A stretch of 64,000 nucleotides of DNA, from contig CBDFHC010000004.1 in NCBI GenBank assembly GCA_965247585.1, positions 620,001 through 684,000 of the forward strand. The letters run 5' to 3'. Source of the stretch: CBDFHC01 sp965247585. GTDB lineage: Bacteria; Chloroflexota; Dehalococcoidia; Lucifugimonadales; GCA-2712585. This document shows, in pieces, positions 16,226-23,709 of the stretch (within the stretch, counting starts at the first letter, position 1; each line of letters opens with the position of its first letter). The notes beneath the pieces are model-generated. The model worked only from the letters and a program-made list of their open reading frames with translations. It was not told where the DNA came from and did not search any database. Both the position numbers and the translations under genes were made by a program.

Positions 16226-17482
16226 ATGACCCTGGAAACATCCTCAAACGCACGCATTTCCGTGCGCAACTTGTGGAAGGTGTTCGGGAGGGGCGAGTCC
16301 ACCATTCCGCAAGAGGAGTGGGCCCGGGAAGCTTCCAAGACGGAGCTACAGGAGAAGAGGGGTAACGTGCTGGCCATTCGGGACGTGTCGTTCGACGTGA
16401 CCGAGGGCGAGATATTCGTGGTGATGGGGCTGTCCGGCTCCGGCAAGTCGACCCTAATACGCTGCCTGATTCGGCTGGTGGAGCCGACGATGGGAGAGAT
16501 CTTTGTGGACGGGGAAGACATTTGTCAGTACGACAATAAGCGGCTGATTGAACTGCGGCGTAAGAAGCTGGGGATGGTATTCCAACACTATGGGCTGCTG
16601 CCGCACCGCAGGGTGCTGGACAACGTGGCCTACGGTCTGGAGGTGCAGGGGATTTCCAGGACGGCGCGGTACGAGAAGGCGGCGGAGACGCTGGAGACGG
16701 TGGGGCTGACGGGCTGGGAGAACGCGTACCCGGACGAATTGAGCGGGGGAATGCAGCAGCGAGTGGGGATTGCGCGGGCGCTGGCACTGGACCCGGAGAT
16801 ACTGCTGATGGACGAGCCTTTTAGCGGGCTGGACCCGTTGATAAGGCGGGAGATGCAGGACGAGTTGTTAAGCATTCAGGCGAAGGTGCGGAAGACGATT
16901 GTGTTTATAACGCACGACCTGAACGAGGCGATGAAGCTGGGAGAGAACATAGCGATCTTAAGGGACGGGGTGATTATCCAGCGAGGTACGTCAGAGGAGT
17001 TGGTAAGCTCGCCAGCGGACGATTATGTAAGCGAGTTTATCCGTGACGTGGCGCAATCCAAAGTGCTGGGCGCAAAGACGATCATGGAGCCGGCGGAGAG
17101 CGTGGCCTATGGCTGGCAGGCGCCGGCGGAAGCGGTGAGGATAATGCAACGGGTAGACTCCAAGTTCCTGTTCGTGCAGGACGGAGAGGGAAAGCTGCTG
17201 GGATACCTGACTTTGGGAATGGCGGCGGAGTCATCTGGGAATGGGACGGATTCGGTGTCCGCATGTTGCGAGGCGGACTGTCCCAAGGCGGACCCGGACA
17301 CGGTGATAGATGACCTGGTGCCCCTGGCCGCGGAATACGAGTGCCCCATAGCGGTGGTGGGAGGGGATGGACGGCTGTTGGGAAAGGTGGACCAAAACGC
17401 GGTGCTAAAAAGCGTGGCCCGAAGTATGAGCCGTAGGGAAGAGACCAGCGATCTTCAGGCGCCGGCGCGGTCGTTCTTGTAG
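16226..17482 (+). CDS. Glycine betaine/proline-type ABC importer, ATP-binding protein
   Basis: 418 residues from the ATG at 16226. Walker A is GLSGSGKST, the signature is LSGGMQQRVG and Walker B is ILLMDEPFSGLD. The region after about residue 280 (KTIMEPAESVAYGW, FLFVQDGEGKLLGYLTL, CPIAVVGGDGRLLGKV) holds a pair of CBS domains, as in ProV/OpuAA, where they sense ionic strength or nucleotides. The long N-terminal stretch before Walker A (VRNLWKVFGRG) is typical of the quaternary-amine uptake family. The permease follows after 52 bp. The cognate binding protein is 2 kb away on the other strand. Confidence 0.92.
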   Translation: MTLETSSNARISVRNLWKVFGRGESTIPQEEWAREASKTELQEKRGNVLAIRDVSFDVTEGEIFVVMGLSGSGKSTLIRCLIRLVEPTMGEIFVDGEDICQYDNKRLIELRRKKLGMVFQHYGLLPHRRVLDNVAYGLEVQGISRTARYEKAAETLETVGLTGWENAYPDELSGGMQQRVGIARALALDPEILLMDEPFSGLDPLIRREMQDELLSIQAKVRKTIVFITHDLNEAMKLGENIAILRDGVIIQRGTSEELVSSPADDYVSEFIRDVAQSKVLGAKTIMEPAESVAYGWQAPAEAVRIMQRVDSKFLFVQDGEGKLLGYLTLGMAAESSGNGTDSVSACCEADCPKADPDTVIDDLVPLAAEYECPIAVVGGDGRLLGKVDQNAVLKSVARSMSRREETSDLQAPARSFL

Positions 17483-17534
17483 GGTGCTGGCGCCACGTCG
17501 GGTGGACCCAGGGAAGGGATGAGGGAGGAGAGCG

Positions 17535-18548
17535 ATGATAGGCAGCAAACAGGTTGAAGCGGTGGTTGGCAGCGAAAGGATAGATAGCTTTCGCGCCCTG
17601 ACCGGATACGGCTTTTTGAACCGGTGGCGGTGGCCACTATTCGCGGCGGTGGTGCTGGGCGCGGGGTTGGGGCTTGCGTTTACCGGCGCGGCGCACGAGT
17701 TTCCAGAGTCAGTGTCCTACTCGCCGGAGAGGAAGATAGACGACGGGGTGGAGTGGGCGGTGCTACACTGGCGGAGCTTCTTCAGGACCATTACCGGCTA
17801 CATGCTGGAGGTTTTGGTGCCCCTGGAGAACCTGCTGCTGTGGGTGCCGTGGTGGCTGTTCATGGCCGCCGTGGGGCTCCTGGCGTGGAGGGTAAGCGGA
17901 CGAACGGTAGCCCTGGTCTCCATGGGTGGGCTGCTCTTCCTGGGGGCAATTGGGGTTTGGGACCAAGCGATGCGGACAGTGGCGGTGGTGGGCTCCGCAA
18001 CAATCCTCGCTGTCTCAATTGCCCTGCCGGTGGGAATCGCCATGGCGAAGAACGACAAGATGGAGACGATTTTCCGGCCGATACTGGACATGATGCAGAC
18101 GATGCCCAGCTTTGTGTACTTGATCCCGGCGATCTACTTTCTGGGGCTGGGGAAGGTGCCGGCGGTGCTGGCGACGCTGGTGTACGCGGTGCCGCCGGCG
18201 ATACGGCTAACCAACCTGGGAATACGCCTGGTATCGCCGGAGCTGAAGGAGGCGGCGCGGGCGTTCGGTACCACGGGATGGCAGATGCTGGTGAAGATAG
18301 AGCTGCCCCTGGCGCGGCCCACGATAATGGCGGGGGTGAACCAGACGATAATGATGGCACTGGCCATGGTGGTGGTTGCCTCCATGGTGGGGGCGCCGGG
18401 ACTGGGGGCGGACGTTCTAGCTGGAGTTGTACAGCTTGAGTTCGGCCGGGGGCTGATGGCGGGGTTAGGGATCGTAGTGATGGCGGTGATAATAGACCGG
18501 ATTGCCCAAGGCATGGCCAAAGACGCGCGCGGCGGCACGGGGCAATAA
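17535..18548 (+). CDS. Glycine betaine/proline-type ABC importer, permease
   Basis: 337 residues with about seven membrane segments. The binding-protein-dependent transport domain occupies residues 150-330 and carries the EAA loop (EAARAFGTTGWQMLVKIELP) that contacts the ATPase. MMQTMPSFVYLIPAIYFLGLG is the typical ProW/OpuAB sequence. It has its own good ribosome binding site (GGGAGGAG). With the ATPase upstream it forms the membrane core of an osmoprotectant or quaternary-amine importer. A long N-terminal extension with two extra membrane segments precedes the core, as in ProW. Confidence 0.92.
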   Translation: MIGSKQVEAVVGSERIDSFRALTGYGFLNRWRWPLFAAVVLGAGLGLAFTGAAHEFPESVSYSPERKIDDGVEWAVLHWRSFFRTITGYMLEVLVPLENLLLWVPWWLFMAAVGLLAWRVSGRTVALVSMGGLLFLGAIGVWDQAMRTVAVVGSATILAVSIALPVGIAMAKNDKMETIFRPILDMMQTMPSFVYLIPAIYFLGLGKVPAVLATLVYAVPPAIRLTNLGIRLVSPELKEAARAFGTTGWQMLVKIELPLARPTIMAGVNQTIMMALAMVVVASMVGAPGLGADVLAGVVQLEFGRGLMAGLGIVVMAVIIDRIAQGMAKDARGGTGQ

Positions 18549-18750
18549 AAGGGCGTGTACGGACCGGGGACATAGTTCACACATGTACCGAGAAATGGTG
18601 GACACCATAATTGGCCTGACAAATTAAGCTGGAACAGTAAGACAGGGCGCGTCGGCTGGAGTTATTTGCCCTGAGCCCATCCTGATTAGCATTTGGCCCC
18701 GACTGAAGCCGGAGTGTCGTTCCTCCAGAACTCGGGACTATGTCTCTGGA

Positions 18751-18957
18751 GATTCCTCAAGCTTTACGCACGGACTCGGAATGACATGTTGGCGTCCAGC
18801 ACCAGGGAGGATGAAAATCGGGATTGGAATCCGAAGCGGGCGCCGCGGTTGGACTTGCTCTCCCACCACACCCAGAACCTTCGATCCTCACGGGCGGACT
18901 CAGAATGAAATGGTGGGGCACGGAATGTGGTATGGGCCCGTCCTTCGAGAGCGTCAG
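18751..18957. repeat. Dispersed intergenic repeat, family A, copy 2
   Basis: Second full copy of the 4257-4466 repeat, with scattered substitutions. It is followed within 65 bp by a family B copy. The whole 850-bp gap between the permease and the binding protein (18549-19399) is repeat-derived or unrecognised; no gene is supported there. Confidence 0.8.
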
Positions 18958-19019
18958 GGCTTGTGAACCAATCAATCTGGGACGGTAATAGTGGGCGCGA
19001 GGATTGGACACGTAGAGAG

Positions 19020-19265
19020 GGTTGCGAATCACAGGTTGGTGGTGCCCACCCACGACTACCCAGTGAGGTCTAATTTCTGAGGGACACCCTCAGACTCCCG
19101 GCAGAAGGGCTGTGCCCCTCCGCACTCCTCCTAATTGGGCGCAGATAGAGTAGGGACGGTCCTACTTTCATAGGAATGACATGTCCTATGCGGGCGCTCA
19201 ACGCGGGACAATGTGACGCTGCAAAAGCGGACTAAACCAAAAACTCACAGCCTCTCCGACTCCCG
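19020..19265. repeat. Dispersed intergenic repeat, family B, copy 2
   Basis: Closely matches 14093-14345 over its whole length, including both ends, so these two are the best full-length copies of the family. Confidence 0.85.
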
Positions 19266-19320
19266 ATTTTCATCAGCCTGCTAGTAGTAGCCGTCATCCA
19301 GCACGAAGGATTGAAACAGT

Positions 19321-19350
19321 AAGGGGGGAGGCATTAGAGCCTCCCCCCTT
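19321..19350 (-). terminator. Terminator of the binding-protein gene
   Basis: A 12-bp stem (AAGGGGGGAGGC with GCCTCCCCCCTT) and a 6-nt loop, 50 bp beyond the stop codon of the minus-strand gene at 19400. The T-tract is short on either strand. Confidence 0.7.
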
Positions 19351-19399
19351 AGTCTTCTTGAATCCTAACTATCCGGGTGAGAAGTGTGCTTACGAAGCG

Positions 19400-20467
19400 T
19401 TAGGCTTCGTCTTCCAGGGCCTCTCTCACCTTTTTGGCAACGTTGGAGGGGACCCATTCGGTCCATATGTCCTCGTTGTTCTGCAGGTAGTTGATGCCGG
19501 CTTCCCGCCAATCCTTATCGTTCTCGTCTTTCCAGGTTTCAATTTCGCCCAAGGGACGCGCACCGATGAACATGTTGGCGAGGAACTCGGTTACCTCTGG
19601 CGCCCGGTCCACCAGACTCTTGTGTACGGTCACGTGCACGTCGCCAAAGGGGTAACCGCACCCAACGGTGGACTCGTAGGGGGTTTCCTCCACGCCGGCG
19701 TCAAGGATTGCCTGGCACTCGGCGGTCCAGGCCGGCTCTTCCAGCCGGGTCATATCCAACCTGTTGAGCAAAGAGGTGGGCTCCCAGTAGTAGGTGAGGA
19801 ATGGTTCGCTGGCCTGATAAGCTCCCTCTATGGCCGCGTCCAGGGCCGGGCCGGTACCGGGCTCAATCACGTTGTAGTCGTCGTTAAGGCCGTAGGCGGC
19901 CCACTTTGCCCGATTGATCTTGTGGCACTCCCAGCCGGTGATGCAGTTGAACAACAGTCCTTTGCTGGAGGCCTCCGGGTCTGGGAACAGGTTCTTATAG
20001 TCGGGAAGGTCAGACACGGACTTGAGGCCGGGGTTAGCTTCAGCTACGTAGGTGGGTATGTAGAATCCCTGTCCACCGCTGGCCAAAATCTGTCCTTTGC
20101 TCTTGAGGGGCAGATTGTCGCCCGTCCCTGCCAGGTCGATCACGTCGCCCTTCTGGACCACAAACTCGTCATACCAGTCCGGTATGTTCATCCTCCACGG
20201 CTCCATGCTTACGTCCAGGTCGCCCTGAGGGAGGGCCACCTTCATGGTGCCGGTGGTACCCTGGATCTCTTCTACGGGGTAGCCGTAGCCGTTCTCGACA
20301 ATGTACATGGCAATGGCGTTATGCGCCCACAAAGTGGCCCACTGGCCGTCATGGAACCTGACTACGGCCTTCTCTTCGTCCTCAGAGCAGGCCACGAGGA
20401 GAAGGGGCATGATAATCAAGGCCATGAGCATTACGGGTATTCGCCACCGAGAAATTCGTCCAAGCAT
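19400..20467 (-). CDS. Glycine betaine-type substrate-binding lipoprotein (OpuAC/ProX-like)
   Basis: 355 residues with a lipoprotein signal (MLMALIIMPLLLVAC, lipobox Cys near residue 27). The mature protein follows the OpuAC domain: VRFHDGQWATLWAHNAIAMYI, WRMNIPDWYDEFV and EPFLTYYWEPTSLLNRLDM, with the aromatic residues that form the cage for quaternary amines. It would deliver substrate to the permease encoded at 17535. It is transcribed convergently to that operon, with 850 bp of repeats between, so the importer is split into two units. Confidence 0.9.
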   Translation of the reverse strand: MLGRISRWRIPVMLMALIIMPLLLVACSEDEEKAVVRFHDGQWATLWAHNAIAMYIVENGYGYPVEEIQGTTGTMKVALPQGDLDVSMEPWRMNIPDWYDEFVVQKGDVIDLAGTGDNLPLKSKGQILASGGQGFYIPTYVAEANPGLKSVSDLPDYKNLFPDPEASSKGLLFNCITGWECHKINRAKWAAYGLNDDYNVIEPGTGPALDAAIEGAYQASEPFLTYYWEPTSLLNRLDMTRLEEPAWTAECQAILDAGVEETPYESTVGCGYPFGDVHVTVHKSLVDRAPEVTEFLANMFIGARPLGEIETWKDENDKDWREAGINYLQNNEDIWTEWVPSNVAKKVREALEDEA

Positions 20468-20998
20468 GTAAAACCTCCTGAAATTGCGCGGCGCACCGCG
20501 CTGAATGGGCTAGAAAGAAAAGGGGCTCCGGTTGAGACCGCTTGCTTTCCAGTGGGTGAGGCCGGTTGGCCTGCGTACAGCGGCCGGGGCCTGCGTTGGA
20601 GAGGGGTCCTAACGGCGCGCCGGGTGATTTAGTTCCAGGCGCCGGGATTCCGAAGGGTCTGATTGAAGGCTGGCGATACATCAATCCAGGTTGCCAGCCA
20701 AGGGGCAATGATGCCGGACCAGGGGAAGGTTGGGTCTAATTAGGAAGGTAGCAATCGAAGTTGGGGCCGAGGTGTAACGACTCTACGGCAGGCCGCTGAA
20801 TTGTAAGTCCTCCCGGCTTATCGAATTGAGATCACCCCAACAATGGCTTCCTCCCTGGGGCGGCAAGTATATTCAAGCGCTCAGACGGTGTCAACACATC
20901 GAATTCCGTCATGGTAGAGGCCTGTGAAAATGAAAACTAACAGCCAATAGCGGAAAGGGACCAATATGCCGGGTTGCTGCCGCCAGGGAAACGGCCCG
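20468..20998. other. Intergenic region upstream of the binding-protein gene
   Basis: No gene is supported. One inverted repeat (GGCTGGC...GCCAGCC, 20669-20700) has a long loop and no T-tract. The promoter of the minus-strand binding-protein gene should lie here, but I cannot place it with confidence. Frames crossing the region are antisense artefacts. Confidence 0.5.
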
Positions 20999-22129
20999 CT
21001 AAACGTTGACCAGCATGGAGGCGAGGAGGGCGGTGCGCTGGGGAAGGGAGTCAACAAAGACGTACTCGTCAACGCCGTGGGGCCACTCGCCAACGCCGCC
21101 AAGGCCGTCCAGAACGGGTACGTTCACAGCAGCGGCGAACTGGCCGTCTGATCCGCCACCGACAGAGGCTTCCTGAAGCTCCGTGCCCATTTCCAGAGCC
21201 AAGTTGCTGGCGGCATCGTACAGGCGGGCGGTGTCCCGGGTGCGCTCCATGGCGGGGCGGTTCATGCCGCCGGTGACGACCACCTGAGCCTCCGGATGGA
21301 CGGGCGTGAGTCCCAGGATGGCCCGGGAGAGGCGCTCGCCATCTTTGTTGTTGGCGACGCGCAGGTCAACCATGGCTTCGGCGTGGTCGGCGATTTGGTT
21401 TCGCACGGTGCCGCCGTGGATGGCGCCAACGTTGACGGTGGTGCCGGAGGAGAAGTCTGTCATCTGGTGAAGGCGCAGCACCTGGTGCGCCAGCTCTTCC
21501 ACGGCGCTGATGCCGTGCTCAGGATCGTTGCCAGCGTGGGCGGCGCGGCCGGTGACTTGGATATCGAATATGCCGACGCCTTTGCGGGCGGTCTTGAGCG
21601 CGCCGGCGGTGCCGAAGGAGGGCTCCAGGCAGAGGACGTGGCGGCTCTTGCGGGCCTCGTCCTCGATCAGGGCGCGGGAGGTGGGGCTGCCCACCTCTTC
21701 GTCGGAATTAAAGAGCATCCGGACCTTGCTCTTGGGGGCGAGGCCCAGGTCATGCAGGGCCTGTAAGGCGTGGATGGTCACGGCGATGCCAGCTTTCATG
21801 TCCAGGATGCCGGGTCCCACGGCGCGGCCTCCCTCGACGCGGAAGGGGCGCTCGGCGGCGTTTCCCTGGGGCCAGACGGTGTCAAAGTGGCAGAGGATGA
21901 GGACCTGGCCGCCACCGTCTCCCCAGGTGGCGAGGTAGTGGTCACCTTTTTCGGTTTGAGGGACGGTCTCCACCTGCGCGCCGAGAGCTTGCAGGCGGCC
22001 TTTGATGTAAGCGCCCAGCTTGTCGACATTGGCCTTTTCGGCGGTGAAGGACTCACGGTTGACCAGGTCAGCCAGGGTCTGGACGATTTCCGCGGCGTGG
22101 TTGTTGGCGTAGTCCAATAGGGGTTTCAT
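20999..22129 (-). CDS. M20 family metallopeptidase (carboxypeptidase G2-like)
   Basis: 376 residues with the dizinc site of M20 peptidases: His/Asp in ILCHFDTVWP, Asp in GPGILDMKAGI, Glu-Glu in FNSDEEVGS, and a C-terminal His in GEWPHGVDEYV. The dimerisation domain lies at about residues 180-290 (RAAHAGNDPE). It hydrolyses amide bonds of N-acylated amino acids or small peptides in the cytoplasm. The PanE-like gene is 39 bp upstream on the same strand, so the two probably share a transcript. Confidence 0.9.
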   Translation of the reverse strand: MKPLLDYANNHAAEIVQTLADLVNRESFTAEKANVDKLGAYIKGRLQALGAQVETVPQTEKGDHYLATWGDGGGQVLILCHFDTVWPQGNAAERPFRVEGGRAVGPGILDMKAGIAVTIHALQALHDLGLAPKSKVRMLFNSDEEVGSPTSRALIEDEARKSRHVLCLEPSFGTAGALKTARKGVGIFDIQVTGRAAHAGNDPEHGISAVEELAHQVLRLHQMTDFSSGTTVNVGAIHGGTVRNQIADHAEAMVDLRVANNKDGERLSRAILGLTPVHPEAQVVVTGGMNRPAMERTRDTARLYDAASNLALEMGTELQEASVGGGSDGQFAAAVNVPVLDGLGGVGEWPHGVDEYVFVDSLPQRTALLASMLVNV

Positions 22130-22168
22130 TTCTGCTCCAGCTTGAGGTTCTCGGCGAAGATGCGGCGT

Positions 22169-23173
22169 TTATAGAAGGTCGTCAAACTCCAGCATGTTGT
22201 CGTCCCGCTGGGGGCGCGCGCCGGACTCCACTTCCTTGACCAAGGATAGCAGGCGCTGGTTCAGGGGTGTGGGCAGGCCCAGCTCGTTGCCTTTCTGGAC
22301 GATGACGCCGGTGAGATAATCCACCTCGGTGGGGCGGTGCCGCACGGCGATGTCCCGCCAGGGGCCGGAGTGGGACTTTTCGTGAACGCGGCGGAATTCT
22401 ACCCAGTCATCGAAAAGCCGGTATGCCTGCTCCGGCGTGGCGTTCTGGAGGGCGAAGGGATCGAAGCCGGGGAACTGCTCCAGCTTGATACCGGCGGCCT
22501 GGGCCACGGCGATGGCTTCCAGGATCAGGGCGAGGTAGGCGGGTTGGTAGCGAGGGACGGCCAGCATATCGGCCAGGCCGGAAACGCCCAGGGCGTTGCA
22601 CATGAGGATGGGGCCGGAGACCTCTTTGGACCAGAGGTAGCCGTAGACGTTGTTGGTCACGTAGGCGGTGCAGGTGTTGCTGAGGACCTTCTGAATCCGT
22701 ATGGCGCGGCGGCTAATGGCGCCGTCTATTTCACCAATGTAGCAGTGGCCTGCGCCCTTGTACTCAACGAGGCCGGGCGCCTCGTAGTCTGCGGCCCAGT
22801 TGACGAAGCAACCGACGGTGCGCTGAGCGCCAATCTTCCCGGCGATAAGGGGCTCGTTGATGCCGTTCTGAAGGGAGACGACGGTGGTTTCCGGTCCGAC
22901 GTGGGGCGCCAAGACCTCAAGAGCGTCCTCGGTGTCCTGGGACTTGACGGCCAGGAAGACCGTCTCCAGGTAGCCTTCGAGTTGCTCCGGTTGGATGGCG
23001 TGGACGTTGGCGGTCATTTCGCCGCGAACCCCGGTGATGCGGAGTCCCTCCTCGTTCATGGCGATGACGTGCTCAGCGACCTTGTCTACCATGGTGACGT
23101 TTTCGCCGGCCAAGGAGGCGAAGGCCCCGGCGGTGCCGCCGATGGCCCCGGCGCCGTAGACGGTAATGTTCAT
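22169..23173 (-). CDS. 2-dehydropantoate 2-reductase family (ApbA/PanE) protein
   Basis: 334 residues from the ATG at 23173, chosen because the Rossmann motif YGAGAIGGTAG must lie at the N terminus and GGAG precedes it; the frame extends 39 codons further upstream without reason. The second domain carries the catalytic Lys in YGYLWSKEV near residue 185 and the helical C-terminal ApbA_C part. PanE makes pantoate with NADPH, but many paralogues act on other 2-oxo acids. It is followed by the M20 peptidase rather than other pantothenate genes, so the substrate is uncertain. Confidence 0.85.
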   Translation of the reverse strand: MNITVYGAGAIGGTAGAFASLAGENVTMVDKVAEHVIAMNEEGLRITGVRGEMTANVHAIQPEQLEGYLETVFLAVKSQDTEDALEVLAPHVGPETTVVSLQNGINEPLIAGKIGAQRTVGCFVNWAADYEAPGLVEYKGAGHCYIGEIDGAISRRAIRIQKVLSNTCTAYVTNNVYGYLWSKEVSGPILMCNALGVSGLADMLAVPRYQPAYLALILEAIAVAQAAGIKLEQFPGFDPFALQNATPEQAYRLFDDWVEFRRVHEKSHSGPWRDIAVRHRPTEVDYLTGVIVQKGNELGLPTPLNQRLLSLVKEVESGARPQRDDNMLEFDDLL

Positions 23174-23335
23174 AGGTCTGCTCCTGGAAGGGCTTGGGAG
23201 GGGAGTGTACCTCTCGGTGGGTTGGCTTTCAAACGGTGAGGGGGTCAGGGGTCTTGGGCGTCCCCCACACCCCATTCCATGCCGATTCATCAGGATGGAG
23301 TTTTTGCTTGATGGGCATTGTTAAAGCGGCAGGGT

Positions 23336-23500
23336 ATTTTCTAGGCGATCAGCCACGGCGCTGGGGAGGGCCTTCACAAAGGACTGCGAATCACAGGTTG
23401 GTAGTTCCCACCATCCCGCCCCGGAGGGTTATTAAAAGTATTTCTGAGGGACACCCTCAGACTCCCGGCAGGGAACCAGGATTCCCTGCACCCTCCTGTG
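23336..23500. repeat. Family B repeat, copy 3 with extra 5' block
   Basis: The block ttttctaggcgatcag...ggggagggccttcacaaagga (23336-23382) leads into the usual AATCACAGGTTGGT and CCCTCAGACTCCCGGC blocks and ends with a CCCTGCACCCTCCTGTG variant. The 5' block and the first part of the repeat are repeated directly at 23554-23623. Confidence 0.8.
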
Positions 23501-23553
23501 GGGTTGGTGATGGTTGGGCGTATGAACCGCTTTCCCAAAGGCCGGGCTGGGCT

Positions 23554-23623
23554 ATTTTCTAGGCAATCAGAAATGGCCGTGGGGAGGGCCTTCACAAAGG
23601 ACCGCGAATCACAGGTTGGTGGT
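23554..23623. repeat. Partial direct repeat of 23336-23405
   Basis: The stretch from ttttctaggc to cacaggttggt recurs about 218 bp after the first copy, with a few substitutions, and then stops in unrelated sequence. No gene is supported between 23174 and 23709. Confidence 0.8.
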
Positions 23624-23645
23624 GATTGGGGTAGGACTCCATATA

Positions 23646-23687
23646 GCAACGCAGGCCCCTGCTCTGAAGAGCAGGGGCCTGCGTTGC
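23646..23687. terminator. Long perfect hairpin downstream of the MMPL gene
   Basis: A 20-bp perfect stem (23646-23665 with 23668-23687) and a 2-nt spacer, 23 bp after the stop codon of the minus-strand gene. There is no T-tract, so it may act as a transcript 3'-end stabiliser or a weak terminator. Confidence 0.65.
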
Positions 23688-23709
23688 GCCCGCGGGTGAG
23701 ACTAGGAGG

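Noticed and set aside
19358..20632. A 424-codon open frame on the + strand
   Set aside because: It is antisense to the glycine betaine binding lipoprotein, whose signal peptide and domain are clear. The + frame shows no family features and is a result of high GC content.
20669..20700. Inverted repeat upstream of the binding-protein gene as a riboswitch
   Set aside because: It is a single long-loop stem with no conserved riboswitch core that I can recognise and no downstream terminator or sequestered ribosome binding site.
22337..23239. A 300-codon + strand frame, and similar ones at 12916-13815 and 26476-27399
   Set aside because: All are antisense to well-identified genes (PanE-like, aminotransferase, NarL regulator) and have the low-complexity Gly/Ala/Val composition of shadow frames.
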